Source: Sulfuritalea sp. | GTDB lineage: Bacteria; Pseudomonadota; Gammaproteobacteria; Burkholderiales; Rhodocyclaceae | Length of the DNA stretch: 64,000 bases | Reading direction: 5' to 3' | NCBI GenBank assembly: GCA_023229685.1 | Contig: JALNYT010000004.1 | Coordinates: forward strand, 62,001-126,000 | Notes under the pieces: model-generated | Told to the model about the DNA's origin: nothing | Database searches by the model: none | What the model saw: the letters and a program-made list of their open reading frames with translations, nothing else | Shown here: positions 1-8,775 of the stretch, piece by piece | Numbering within the stretch: the first letter of the stretch is position 1 | How the letters are laid out: each line of letters starts with the position of its first letter | Translations under genes and position numbers: made by a program

Positions 1-221
1 GCTTGCGCGGCGTGCTCGGCGGCGACGCCGAATTGCTGCGACAACACTACCGATTGAAGCTGGAGGGAGAGGAACAGGCGTGGCGGCTGGAATTGACGCC
101 GCTCGACGATGAAATTGCCCGTTATGTCGAACGCATCGCCGTGTCTGGGCGCGGCGGCCACGTGGAGCAAATCGAAGTACGCGAGAGCGGTGGTGACCGC
201 TCCGTGCTCCAGGTGCGCTAG
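1..221 (+). CDS. LolA-like outer membrane lipoprotein carrier family protein, 3' end only
   Basis: Only the last 72 or so residues are present; the frame is open at the left edge, so the start lies outside the window. The fragment is rich in beta-strand-type sequence (YRLKLEGEEQAWRLELTPLD) typical of the LolA-like fold that binds acyl chains in the periplasm. The main support is context: the TAG stop overlaps the GTG start of an MMPL exporter by one base, and a LolA-like protein next to such an exporter is usual in aryl-polyene-type clusters, where the pair is thought to move the lipid product to the outer membrane. Family assignment is an inference from a short fragment. Confidence 0.6.
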   Translation, partial: LRGVLGGDAELLRQHYRLKLEGEEQAWRLELTPLDDEIARYVERIAVSGRGGHVEQIEVRESGGDRSVLQVR

Positions 222-2551
222 TGGCCAGGTTTCCATCCCGCATGCTGGCACGCTGCGCACTGGCGCTGATCTGCTTTGCGGCACTCGCCCTCTTCGCGGC
301 AAAAACGCTGCGCGTCGAAACCGATTTCAGCGCATTCCTGCCGCCATCCGCCACACCGGAACAGCGTTTGCTGATATCGCAACTGCGCGATGGCCTGGTG
401 TCGCGACTGATGCTCGTGGCCTTGCATGGTGCCGACGAAAAGACCCTGGCCCAGGCCAGCCGCGCGTTGGCGGAGAAGCTCGGCCACGCAGCCGAATTCG
501 ACTACGCGCTCAATGGCAGCCTGGATCAATTCGCGGCGCAAGCCGAGGTGCTGATGCGCCATCGCTATGCACTGAGCCCGCAGATCAATGCACCGCATTT
601 TTCCGCGCCGGCACTGCATGCCGCTCTCGTGGAGCAACTCGATCAACTTGCATCGCCTTTCGGCGTGCTGTCCAAAGCCACCCTGGCGCGCGACCCGACC
701 GGCGAGTTCCTCGCCACGCTGCGCCAGCTCGATCCGGGCGCCATGCCGGCGCTGCGGCGGGGCGTGTGGTTCAGCGGCGACGGCAAGCGCGCATTTCTCA
801 TCGCACAGACGCGCGCCCCCGGATTCGACAGCCTGCGTCAAGCCGAGGCGATCGCGAAAGTGCATGGCGCACTCGCCGCACTCTATCCGCAAGTGGCCGT
901 CACCCTCACCGGGCCGGGTGTGTTCGCCGCCGAATCGCGGCGACTCATCGAAAGCGATGCCTTGAGGTTGAGCCTGTGCTCGGCATTGGTGATACTGGCG
1001 ATGCTGCTGTTCGTCTATCGTTCAGCCTTGCCTGTCGTGCTGGTGCTCACCCCGGTCGCGTTCGGATTGCTGATCGGCGTACTGGTGGTCCAGGCGCTGT
1101 TCGGGTCGGTGCATGCCGTTACGCTCGGCTTTTCCGCCACGCTCATTGGCGAGGCGGTCGACTATCCCAACTACCTGCTGCTCAATACCGCGCGCGGCGA
1201 AACGGCCCGCCGCGCCGCACAACGCATTGGCGGCACCTTGTTGCTCGCCGTGCTCACCACGGTCGCCAGCGCGCTGGCACTCACGCTGTCGAGTTTCACC
1301 GGACTCGCACAACTGGGAGTCCTCACCATGGTCGGTGTCATGGTAGCGGGTCTCACTACGCATCGCCTGCTGCCCTGGCTGCTCGGTGATCGGGTACTGG
1401 AATTTCGCCGCCTCGATGTGCCGACCGGTGCGAACATCGCCCGCGCCAGATGGCCGGGTGCAATCGCCGCGACCGCCACGCTGTGCGGTGCGCTGTGGTT
1501 GGGATATATGCATCCGGCCTGGTGGGAAACGGATCTGGCCAGCATCAGTCCCGTGCCTCCGCAAATGCGCGAACTCGATAGCCAATTGCGGCGCGAAATG
1601 GGTGCGCCGGAAGTGAGTTTCTTTGTCGCGAGTCGAGGCGCCAGCGAAGCCGCCGCACTCCAGGCCGGCGAAGAAATCCTGTCCGTGCTGCAACAGTGGA
1701 AGCAGGGAGGCCGTATCCGCAGCTACGACTCACCGGCCTGGTATCTGCCGGCGCCGGCCACCCAGGCAGCACGACTGCAGGCGCTACCGGACACGGCCGC
1801 GTTGCAGGAGAACCTGCTTGTGGCCTTGCGCGGCCTGCCTTTCCGCCCGGACGCCTTCACGCCATTTGTGCAAGACATTGCGGCGGCACGCATGGAGCCG
1901 CCAATGAATCGCGCCAGCTATGCCGGCACACCACTGGGTGCCAAGCTGAACGCACTGGTGATCGAACTCGAAGGCGAGTGGCTGGTGCTGACGCCGCTGG
2001 TCGGTGTCAACGATCCCAAGCTACTGGCGGCCGAGTTGGCGGCCATGCCGGCAGGCAAGAGCAGCTTGGTCGACCTGGCACAGATATCGTCGCAGATGGT
2101 GGCGGGATACCGCCGCGAGGCCTTGCATCAGACTGGCTGGGGCGCGCTGCTGATTCTGCTGTTGCTGACGGTCGGCCTGAGGTCGCCACGCCGTACCTGG
2201 CGCGTGACTGCGCCCATCGCTGCGGCACTGGTATTGACCGTGACCTTGCTTGTCGCTGGCGGGCAGCGCCTCGGTGTATTTCATCTCGTCGCGCTGCTGC
2301 TGGTGTTGGGGGTCGGACTCAACTACGCGCTGTTTTTCGAGCGCCCGCCGGCCGACGCAGCCGAGCGAGCCCGCACGCGCCTCTCGCTCGTGGTGTGCAG
2401 TGTTTCCACGGTCGCCACGTTTGGATTCCTGTCATTGTCCGCAACGCCGGTGCTGCATGCCATCGGCAGTACTGTTGCGCTGGGCGCGCTGCTTTCCCTG
2501 ATATTGTCTGCACTTTGGGCGCGGCCACGGATATCTGAAATGCATGTTTGA
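221..2551 (+). CDS. MMPL/RND-family exporter of the polyene-type cluster
   Basis: A 776-residue inner membrane protein with the RND/MMPL duplicated plan. TM1 lies at about residues 10-28 and is followed by a large periplasmic loop opening with DFSAFLPP. A group of TM helices lies at about 247-387, TM7 at about 412-431, then a second loop and a last TM group from about 639 to 770. The family uses the proton gradient to export lipids or glycolipids. The GTG start at 221 overlaps the preceding stop, so it is translationally coupled to the LolA-like gene; the ketosynthase follows 33 bases downstream. It probably exports the product of the following synthases. Confidence 0.85.
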   Translation: MARFPSRMLARCALALICFAALALFAAKTLRVETDFSAFLPPSATPEQRLLISQLRDGLVSRLMLVALHGADEKTLAQASRALAEKLGHAAEFDYALNGSLDQFAAQAEVLMRHRYALSPQINAPHFSAPALHAALVEQLDQLASPFGVLSKATLARDPTGEFLATLRQLDPGAMPALRRGVWFSGDGKRAFLIAQTRAPGFDSLRQAEAIAKVHGALAALYPQVAVTLTGPGVFAAESRRLIESDALRLSLCSALVILAMLLFVYRSALPVVLVLTPVAFGLLIGVLVVQALFGSVHAVTLGFSATLIGEAVDYPNYLLLNTARGETARRAAQRIGGTLLLAVLTTVASALALTLSSFTGLAQLGVLTMVGVMVAGLTTHRLLPWLLGDRVLEFRRLDVPTGANIARARWPGAIAATATLCGALWLGYMHPAWWETDLASISPVPPQMRELDSQLRREMGAPEVSFFVASRGASEAAALQAGEEILSVLQQWKQGGRIRSYDSPAWYLPAPATQAARLQALPDTAALQENLLVALRGLPFRPDAFTPFVQDIAAARMEPPMNRASYAGTPLGAKLNALVIELEGEWLVLTPLVGVNDPKLLAAELAAMPAGKSSLVDLAQISSQMVAGYRREALHQTGWGALLILLLLTVGLRSPRRTWRVTAPIAAALVLTVTLLVAGGQRLGVFHLVALLLVLGVGLNYALFFERPPADAAERARTRLSLVVCSVSTVATFGFLSLSATPVLHAIGSTVALGALLSLILSALWARPRISEMHV

Positions 2552-2584
2552 TCAACTGTGTATTGACGCTTCAGTCGATCCTTA

Positions 2585-3763
2585 ATGACACCACTTTCAA
2601 TTCGCGCGTATACGACCAGCAGCGCCGCCGGCATCGGCAAGGCCGCGACGGCGCTCGCCCTGCACGAGGCGCGCAGCGGCCTGGCCCCCAACGACCTGCC
2701 CTGGGCGCCGCTGCCATGCTGGATCGGGCGCGTCAATGCGGCGGAAGGGTTGGCGCTGCCGGCGGCGCTCGCGGCCTACGATTGCCGCAATAATCGACTC
2801 GCGCTGCTGGCGCTGGAACAGGACGGTTTCATGTCCGCTGTCGCCGCCGCGAGGCAACGCCACGGGCCCGCCCGGATCGGCGTGTTTCTCGGCACCAGCA
2901 CTTCGGGTATTTTGTCCACCGAGATTGCGTACCAGAATCGCGATCCGGTCAGCGGCCGTCTGCCGGCCGCTTTCCGCTACGACACGACGCACAATCTCGA
3001 CGCCACCACCGAGTTCGTGCGCATCGTGCTCGGCCTTGCCGGTCCGGCGATGACCTTGTCCACGGCCTGCTCGTCGAGCGCCAAGGTGTTCTGTCTTGCG
3101 GAACGCTTGATCCGTCTGGGGCTCATCGACGCCGCGGTAGTCGGCGGCGTCGACAGCCTTTGCGGCACCACCTTGTATGGCTTCAATTCCCTCCAGCTCG
3201 TTGCGACCGATATCTGCCGCCCATTCGACGTTGCGCGTCGTGGACTCAGTATCGGCGAAGCGGCCGGTTTCGCCTTGCTCGACAAGGAGGAAGCGCCATT
3301 GCGGCTGCTCGGTTACGGCGAAACCAGCGATGCGCATCACATGTCCACGCCGCATCCGGAAGGCGACGGCGCGCGGCGCGCCATGCTGGAAGCGCTCGAG
3401 CGCGCCCGCCTCGACGTCGGCCAGATCGATTACATCAACCTGCATGGCACGGCGACACCGGCCAACGATCGTGCGGAAGGCCGTGCCGTCGCCGGGCTAT
3501 TCGGTACGACGACGCCCTGCTCGTCGACCAAGGGCACGACAGGGCACACGTTGGGCGCCGCCGGCATTACCGAGGCGGCCATTGCCTTGCTGAGCATGGA
3601 GCATGACTTCATGCCCGGCAGCACGACGACACGTGAAGTCGACCCTGAGACACAGTGCCGGATCGTGCTGCGCGGAGCAGCCCGTCCGCTGCGCCACGTG
3701 ATTAGCAACAACTTCGGTTTCGGCGGCAGCAACTGTGCGCTGGTATTCGGAAAGGCGGCCTGA
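2585..3763 (+). CDS. Beta-ketoacyl-ACP synthase (FabF-like ketosynthase)
   Basis: A 392-residue thiolase-fold condensing enzyme. The complete catalytic triad is visible: nucleophile Cys162 in STACSSSAK, His287 in NLHGTATPAND and His321 in TKGTTGHTLGAAG, with the C-terminal NNFGFGGSN motif. It should condense malonyl-ACP with a growing acyl-ACP chain. It is somewhat shorter than E. coli FabF (about 410) and is followed directly by a ketosynthase homologue lacking the triad, as in heterodimeric KS/chain-length-factor pairs of aryl-polyene and type II polyketide systems. The last base of its TGA stop is the first base of the next ATG. Confidence 0.88.
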   Translation: MTPLSIRAYTTSSAAGIGKAATALALHEARSGLAPNDLPWAPLPCWIGRVNAAEGLALPAALAAYDCRNNRLALLALEQDGFMSAVAAARQRHGPARIGVFLGTSTSGILSTEIAYQNRDPVSGRLPAAFRYDTTHNLDATTEFVRIVLGLAGPAMTLSTACSSSAKVFCLAERLIRLGLIDAAVVGGVDSLCGTTLYGFNSLQLVATDICRPFDVARRGLSIGEAAGFALLDKEEAPLRLLGYGETSDAHHMSTPHPEGDGARRAMLEALERARLDVGQIDYINLHGTATPANDRAEGRAVAGLFGTTTPCSSTKGTTGHTLGAAGITEAAIALLSMEHDFMPGSTTTREVDPETQCRIVLRGAARPLRHVISNNFGFGGSNCALVFGKAA

Positions 3764-4575
3764 TGCGGATATTTGTCGAAGCGGTCGGAGTGCTGGCGCC
3801 GGGAATCAAGGATTGGGACAACGCCAAGCTGGTGCTGGGCGGAGAGCAACCGTATCTTGCCGCGCCGCTGGCGCTGGTTGCGCCTGCCTGTCTGCCGCCT
3901 GCGGAACGCCGCCGCAGCAGTCCGACCGTGCGACTGGCGATCGCCGCCGCCGAGCAGGCTCTGAGCCAGACAGCGCTGGCGCCACAAGACATGGCGATGG
4001 TGTTTTCGTCCTACGAGGCGGCCGGCGTAATCACACACCAATTGTGCGAGGTTCTGGCCGGCAGCCGCGAAGTTTCGCCCACGCAGTTCCACAACTCCGT
4101 GCACAACGCCCCCAGCGGCTATTACAGCATCGCGATGAATGCCAAACTCGCGGCCAGCAGCGTATGCCGCGGCAAATGGAGTTTTTCCGCCGGCTTGCTC
4201 AATGCCGCGGCTCAGGTGCTTGCCGACACGATACCGGTGTTGTATGTCTGTTACGACAGCCCGATGCCGCCACCTTTATCCGATGTCATGCCGGTGTTGG
4301 ACGCCACCGCGATTGCGCTGGTCCTCACGCCGGCAGCGACAACACAAACACTGGCGGGCTGGGAAATCACGCTCAGTTCTGGCGATGGCGAGGTGCCATG
4401 GCCGGCCTGGATGCCCCCGATCTGGCATGCCAATGCCAGTGCGCGCGGCTTCGCCGCGCTGGCCACCTTGCTGGCCAACCCCGCTGATCCGGCCTGTGAC
4501 AGCGCCGCGCTGCCGTTGTCTCCCGAATTGAACCTGCAACTACGCCGATGCCCGTGTCAACCGCAAGTTCTGTAA
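3763..4575 (+). CDS. Beta-ketoacyl synthase-like chain-length-factor protein
   Basis: A 270-residue protein of the ketoacyl-synthase-like, N-terminal type (chain length factor). It keeps a ketosynthase-like central segment (FSSYEAAGVITHQLCEVL and FHNSVHNAPSGYY) but has no Cys-His-His triad. It is therefore expected to be a non-catalytic partner that dimerises with the upstream ketosynthase and sets chain length. Start and stop are both coupled to neighbours: ATG overlaps the upstream TGA, and TAA overlaps a possible ATG of the next gene. The last 20 residues are poorly conserved. Role is inferred from family and neighbours. Confidence 0.75.
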   Translation: MRIFVEAVGVLAPGIKDWDNAKLVLGGEQPYLAAPLALVAPACLPPAERRRSSPTVRLAIAAAEQALSQTALAPQDMAMVFSSYEAAGVITHQLCEVLAGSREVSPTQFHNSVHNAPSGYYSIAMNAKLAASSVCRGKWSFSAGLLNAAAQVLADTIPVLYVCYDSPMPPPLSDVMPVLDATAIALVLTPAATTQTLAGWEITLSSGDGEVPWPAWMPPIWHANASARGFAALATLLANPADPACDSAALPLSPELNLQLRRCPCQPQVL

Positions 4576-5018
4576 TGCTGGATCATGCCGCCATCGCCTC
4601 CCGTATTCCCCATGCCGGACGCATGTGCCTGCTCGACCGCGTTGTCCATTGGGACGAACGCGGCATCCGCTGCGCCGCGCAATCGCATCGCGACCCGGAT
4701 AATCCCTTGCGCGAAGCCGGCGGATTGCCGGTGTGGGCCGGCATCGAATACGCCGCGCAGGCTGCCGCCGTTCATGGTGCGTTGATCCATCCGCAGCCCG
4801 CGCCGCGTGTCGGTGTTCTCGCTGCCTTGCGCAACGTCAATGCCGCATGCGACTGGCTCGACCGGATCGACGCAGAATTGATGCTGGAAGCGACTTTGCT
4901 GCACGCAGATGCCGCCGGCGGCATCTACGGCTTCGAGGTACGCAGCGGCGAAAGTCTGCTGTTGAGCGGACAGTTCACTCTCATGTTCTCTGCCAAAGGG
5001 CGGGGACGCAGCCGGTGA
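4575..5018 (+). CDS. Hotdog-fold 3-hydroxyacyl-ACP dehydratase (ApeP-like)
   Basis: A protein of about 147 residues with a FabZ/ApeP-like hotdog fold: IPHAGRMCLLDRVVHW near the N-terminus and WAGIEYAAQAAAVHG in the long central helix. It would remove water from 3-hydroxyacyl-ACP to make the conjugated double bonds of a polyene. I start it at ATG 4575, which shares a base with the upstream TAA and gives the usual N-terminus just before the IPH motif; an upstream ATG at 4548 would add nine residues. Neither start has a clear ribosome binding site. A matching ketoreductase would complete the cycle, but none follows in this window. Confidence 0.75.
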   Translation: MLDHAAIASRIPHAGRMCLLDRVVHWDERGIRCAAQSHRDPDNPLREAGGLPVWAGIEYAAQAAAVHGALIHPQPAPRVGVLAALRNVNAACDWLDRIDAELMLEATLLHADAAGGIYGFEVRSGESLLLSGQFTLMFSAKGRGRSR

Positions 5019-5932
5019 AACGCACGCTGGCAAGGGTTGTCTCCGTTGCCTGCGCCGCGTGTATCGCGTTGAGCCTGCCTCGCCTTGCGCATGCCGACGA
5101 ACCGGTAGCGACAGCTCCGGCGCAGCTGCCGTCGGCTCCGGTGCGCTTTGTCCTCACTTTCGACGATGGCCCGGACGGTCGCGAGAAAGACAATCCGACC
5201 GAGAGCATTGCCAATACGCTGGTCGACAATCCCACCCAGAAAGGCATCAAGGCCATTTTCTTTGTGCAGACGCGCAGCAGCAACGGCGGAGCGACGGCGC
5301 GTGGGCGCGCGCTTCTCCAGCGCAACCGCGCGCAAGGCCATATCCTCGCGCTGCACGATGGATCAAGCCTGGGGCATCCCAATCATTGCGGATTGAGCGA
5401 TGCGGCGCTTGAGCAATCGCTCAGCGACGGCCTGGCCGATCTTGCAACCAGCGCCGGCCGGCCCGTGACCTTGCTGCGCCCGCCGTATTGGGCCTACGAC
5501 GAGCGTACGCTGGCAGCCTATGCGCGTCATGCCCTGGCGGTCTTGCTGACCGACGTCAGCGCCAACGACGGCAAGATCTGGGGTTATCACGGCAGTCCGC
5601 GCCGGCGCAGCCATATGGCCAGTGACATGGCGCATGTGCAAGACCGGATGCAGCGCGGCGAGATACCGGACACGGATGGCGCAACGCCGATCGTGGTGAC
5701 TTTTCACGACACCAATGATTACACTGCCGAACATATGCAGGAGTATCTGCAAATGCTCGTCGATGAAGCGCGCGGGGCCGGTTTGACCCTGGCCACCAAA
5801 CCCTTCTATGATGACGGAGCCGCACTGGAACGCGCGGCGCTGGTGCGTGCGCGCGACATCGCGCATCGCGCCGACATGGTGCCGGGGTGGTGGCCCTGGC
5901 TCCATCGGCTAATTGGAGACTGCCAACATTGA
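5015..5932 (+). CDS. Secreted polysaccharide deacetylase (NodB family)
   Basis: About 305 residues from GTG 5015, which overlaps the dehydratase TGA; the frame is open further upstream, but this start gives a proper signal peptide (VKRTLARVVSVACAACIALS, cleavage likely after AHA). The NodB metal-binding motif TFDDGPD is at about residues 48-54 and the third motif is LRPPYWAYDE. The usual HxxxH second motif appears as HDGSSLGHPNH, a variant. Family members remove N- or O-acetyl groups from polysaccharide or peptidoglycan outside the cytoplasm. Its coupling to the polyene-type synthases suggests it acts on a sugar or acylated intermediate in that pathway, but that is inference. Confidence 0.82.
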   Translation: MKRTLARVVSVACAACIALSLPRLAHADEPVATAPAQLPSAPVRFVLTFDDGPDGREKDNPTESIANTLVDNPTQKGIKAIFFVQTRSSNGGATARGRALLQRNRAQGHILALHDGSSLGHPNHCGLSDAALEQSLSDGLADLATSAGRPVTLLRPPYWAYDERTLAAYARHALAVLLTDVSANDGKIWGYHGSPRRRSHMASDMAHVQDRMQRGEIPDTDGATPIVVTFHDTNDYTAEHMQEYLQMLVDEARGAGLTLATKPFYDDGAALERAALVRARDIAHRADMVPGWWPWLHRLIGDCQH

Positions 5933-6741
5933 AGCTGCCCTGTCCCATCAACGATGTCGTTGTCCTGATTCCCGCTTACAACGAGGCAGCGACAATTCGC
6001 GACCTGGCGGAACGCGCACTGAAGATCGTGCCCAACGTCGTAGTGGTCGACGATGGTTCGCAGGACGCGACCGTATCCCAACTGAAGGATCTGCCGATAA
6101 CGCTGCTGCGCAATGAACGCAATCTCGGCAAGGCGGCGAGCTTGTGGAAGGGCTTTGAGCATGCCTTGGTGCACGGGGCACAGTTTATCGTCACGCTGGA
6201 CGGTGACGGACAGCATAGCCCCGATGACATCGGCCCCCTGTTGAATACGGCGCAGCAATTTCCCGACAGCATAATCATCGGCGCGCGGTTGCACGACAAG
6301 AAGAATTTTCCGGCACGACGCTACTATGCCAATCAGTTTGCGCGTTTCTGGATATCCTGGGCGGCTGGCTATCCAATTGCCGATACCCAGTCCGGCTTCC
6401 GCGTCTATCCGGCTACGCTGCTGAAACGCCTTACGCGTCGCGACGTGTCATGGAACGGCTTTGTGTTTGAGAGCGAAATATTGATTGCGGCGGGCAAGCT
6501 CGGTGTTGAAAGTGTCGCCGTAGCGATTCCCGGTATCTACCCGAAGCAGGCGCGCGCCAGCCATTTTCGGCCGGTGCGCGACATCGCCCGGATTGTGCTG
6601 ATGGTCGGCGGGCGATTGCTGAGACGCGGCATGTACCCGGCGGGTCTCTGGCGCAATTTGAAATCGCTTGGAGGATCAGGGACGGCTCGCAGTCAAGGAG
6701 TCCCGGCACCAGATGGGAGGCTACCTCAAGACCGGGGCTAG
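5929..6741 (+). CDS. Family 2 glycosyltransferase (dolichyl-phosphate-mannose-synthase-like)
   Basis: About 270 residues with a GT-A fold: VVVLIPAYNEA at the N-terminus, the nucleotide-binding VVVDDGSQD, and the metal-binding TLDGDGQH. I prefer TTG 5929, which overlaps the deacetylase TGA and has GGAG at 5915-5918; an in-frame GTG at 5887 would lie deep inside the deacetylase gene. No TM segment is obvious, so it is probably a cytoplasmic or membrane-associated enzyme making a polyprenyl-linked or lipid-linked sugar. The C-terminal 30 residues (GSGTARSQGVPAPDG) look unstructured. It appears to be the last gene of this operon. Confidence 0.82.
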   Translation: MKLPCPINDVVVLIPAYNEAATIRDLAERALKIVPNVVVVDDGSQDATVSQLKDLPITLLRNERNLGKAASLWKGFEHALVHGAQFIVTLDGDGQHSPDDIGPLLNTAQQFPDSIIIGARLHDKKNFPARRYYANQFARFWISWAAGYPIADTQSGFRVYPATLLKRLTRRDVSWNGFVFESEILIAAGKLGVESVAVAIPGIYPKQARASHFRPVRDIARIVLMVGGRLLRRGMYPAGLWRNLKSLGGSGTARSQGVPAPDGRLPQDRG

Positions 6742-6859
6742 ACGACACATGACGAGTACTGCGTTCGGTTATCAGGTGTCTGTGGCGAACGGCTGCTTCT
6801 TGTCCTGCCAATGACGGGTCAGGGCTGCGGATTCATGCGGGAATCCCGCCGAGGTCTGT

Positions 6860-7540
6860 TCAGTACCGCGGGCCACCCTGGCCGTAGAACGGTGGCCAGC
6901 GACCAACCAGGTTTTCCAGCAGTTGGAGTTCGTCGTCGCTGTGGTTGATGACGCCTGCCGGCACCATCATTTTCGGCATTTTCATGTCGTTGTAGATGTA
7001 CATCGGCTTGTCGTGGTGCGTCGTGCTGTAGCTTTCGCGCTCCTGCGGCGCGGCAGAGGGTGTCAGTTCGACGTCGCCATAGCACAGGCAGAAATAGGTT
7101 CGCGCCGCGGCACCTGATCCCTCGTCCTCGATGTAACAGCCGGTGCCGCGAATGCCGATGGTGGCGGTCGACACCCGGATCGTGCGGGAGCCCTTGCCGA
7201 ACACCGAAAGGATTTTTCCGGTCACCACGCGCATCAGGTTCTGCGCGGCGTCGGTGCCGAAATTTATGTTTGAGTTTTCCCGTTGCAGGAAGGCGTCCTG
7301 GCCGATGACGTAGATCGCCTCGCTGCCGGGTCCCGTAACAACCGTATCGCCGGGGCCGATCAGTTGGCCTTCCCGCGCCGGCTTCGAGTTCACGGTCACT
7401 GCGCCACGCAACCTGTGCAGCCCCGGTGCGACCGGTGCATTGCCCTTGGCCAGGGCGCTGCCGATCAATCCGGAAATTCCCGCCGGACCGAACAGGCCGG
7501 CGGCGGCAAGGGCTTTCAGCAAGCGGCGGCGTAGCTGCAT
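6860..7540 (-). CDS. FecR-domain protein with Tat-like signal
   Basis: 226 residues from ATG 7540, preceded by a strong AGGAGGA ribosome binding site that fixes this start over an upstream in-frame one. The N-terminus LRRRLLKALAAAG resembles a twin-arginine signal, so the protein is probably exported folded. A FecR-type beta domain follows (GQLIGPGDTVVTGPGSEAIY and VSTATIGIRGTGCYIED). No sigma factor or TonB receptor lies beside it, so it is unlikely to be a classical FecIR anti-sigma partner. The stop lies 118 bases from the convergent glycosyltransferase stop. Confidence 0.7.
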   Translation of the reverse strand: MQLRRRLLKALAAAGLFGPAGISGLIGSALAKGNAPVAPGLHRLRGAVTVNSKPAREGQLIGPGDTVVTGPGSEAIYVIGQDAFLQRENSNINFGTDAAQNLMRVVTGKILSVFGKGSRTIRVSTATIGIRGTGCYIEDEGSGAAARTYFCLCYGDVELTPSAAPQERESYSTTHHDKPMYIYNDMKMPKMMVPAGVINHSDDELQLLENLVGRWPPFYGQGGPRY

Positions 7541-7551
7541 GGGGCTTCCTC

Positions 7552-8724
7552 CTATTTGTTCAGCTCCCGCATGCCGCGTTCCAGGCCGGCGAGCGTCAGC
7601 GGAAACATGCGGTTGTTGAAAATGGTGCGGATCAGTTCGATGGAATGGCGGTAGTCCCACAAACGTTCCGGCTCGGGGTTGAGCCACACGGCACGCGGCC
7701 AGGTGTCGAGCATGCGCTGCAGCCAGACGGCGCCGGCTTCTTCGTTGGAATATTCGACTGAGCCGCCAGGCTGGAGAACTTCATAGGGGCTCATGGTGGC
7801 GTCGCCGACCACCACCACCTTGTAGTCCTCGCCGTACTTGTGCATCACGTCCCACAGCGGGGAACGTTCGCCGTGGCGACGGCGATTGTCTTTCCAGACG
7901 TAGTCGTAAATGCAGTTGTGGAAGTAGAAATATTCCAGATGCTTGAACTCGCTCTTGGCGGCGGAGAAGAGTTCCTCGCAGACCTTGATGTGGTCGTCCA
8001 TCGAGCCACCGATGTCGAGAAACAGCAGCACCTTGACCTTGTTGTGGCGCTCGGGGCGCATCTTTATGTCGAGCCAGCCGGCGTTGCGCGCGGTGCCGGC
8101 GATGGTGCCGTCGAGGTCGAGTTCGTCCTCGGCGCCTTCGCGGGCGAAGCGCCGCAGCCGGCGCAGCGCGATCTTGATGTTGCGCGTGCCGAGTTCGACC
8201 GTGTCGTCGAGGTTGCGGTACTCGCGGTTTTCCCAGACCTTGATCGCGGTGCGGTTGCCGGCCGATTCGCCGCCGATGCGGATGCCTTCGGGGTGATAGC
8301 CGCCGTGACCAAAGGGCGAACTGCCGCCGGTGCCGATCCACTTGCTGCCGCCGGAATGGCGTTCCTTCTGCTCTTCGAGGCGCTTCTTGAATTCCTCCAT
8401 CAGCTTGTCCCAGCCGAGTTTTTCCAGCTTGGCCTTTTCCTCGGGCGTCAGGTGCTTTTTCATCAGCATCTTGAGCCATTCTTCGGGAATGTCGGCCTCA
8501 AGGCCCGGAATCTGCGTCACGCCCTTGAAGTACTCGCCGAAGGCCTGGTCGAACTTGTCGTAGTGCGTTTCGTCCTTGACCAGGCAGGTGCGCGCCAGGA
8601 AATAGAAGTCGTCGATCGAATTGCCCGCGACGTGCTTCTTCAGCGCTTCCAGCAGCGTGAGGAACTCGCGCGTAGAAACGGGGAGCTTCTTCGCCTTGAG
8701 GTGGAGGAAGAAATCGATCAGCAT
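7552..8724 (-). CDS. VWA-domain protein, CoxE-like
   Basis: 390 residues. The C-terminal half is a von Willebrand A domain with a MIDAS-type motif at residues 237-241 (DIGGS) and a later DATMSP segment; the N-terminal half is helical and charged (LTPEEKAKLEKLGW, EFKKRLEEQKER). CoxE-like VWA proteins work with MoxR AAA+ ATPases as metal-insertion or maturation chaperones. The MoxR ATPase here starts upstream on the same strand, 51 bases away. The MIDAS is DxGxS rather than DxSxS, as in many CoxE relatives. No ribosome binding site is visible at ATG 8724; instead a copy of a dispersed repeat lies directly in front. Confidence 0.85.
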   Translation of the reverse strand: MLIDFFLHLKAKKLPVSTREFLTLLEALKKHVAGNSIDDFYFLARTCLVKDETHYDKFDQAFGEYFKGVTQIPGLEADIPEEWLKMLMKKHLTPEEKAKLEKLGWDKLMEEFKKRLEEQKERHSGGSKWIGTGGSSPFGHGGYHPEGIRIGGESAGNRTAIKVWENREYRNLDDTVELGTRNIKIALRRLRRFAREGAEDELDLDGTIAGTARNAGWLDIKMRPERHNKVKVLLFLDIGGSMDDHIKVCEELFSAAKSEFKHLEYFYFHNCIYDYVWKDNRRRHGERSPLWDVMHKYGEDYKVVVVGDATMSPYEVLQPGGSVEYSNEEAGAVWLQRMLDTWPRAVWLNPEPERLWDYRHSIELIRTIFNNRMFPLTLAGLERGMRELNK

Positions 8725-8726
8725 GA

Positions 8727-8750
8727 AGAGTCGGCGCTGGCGGGACGGCG
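8727..8750 (+). repeat. Copy of dispersed AAGTCGGCGCTGGCGG-type repeat
   Basis: The sequence AGTCGGCGCTGGCGGGACGG (8729-8748) lies in the 51-base gap between the VWA gene and the MoxR gene, two bases from the VWA start codon. Near-identical copies occur at 39989-40013, 57181-57206 and, more diverged, at 34198-34222, 56935-56961 and 59448-59473. Its nature is unknown. Confidence 0.55.
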
Positions 8751-8775
8751 AATTTAAGTAAAACTCAGCGGCGCA

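Noticed and set aside
4733..5932. 399-residue form of the polysaccharide deacetylase
   Set aside because: The first 94 codons read the dehydratase gene in another frame; GTG 5015 gives a proper signal peptide.
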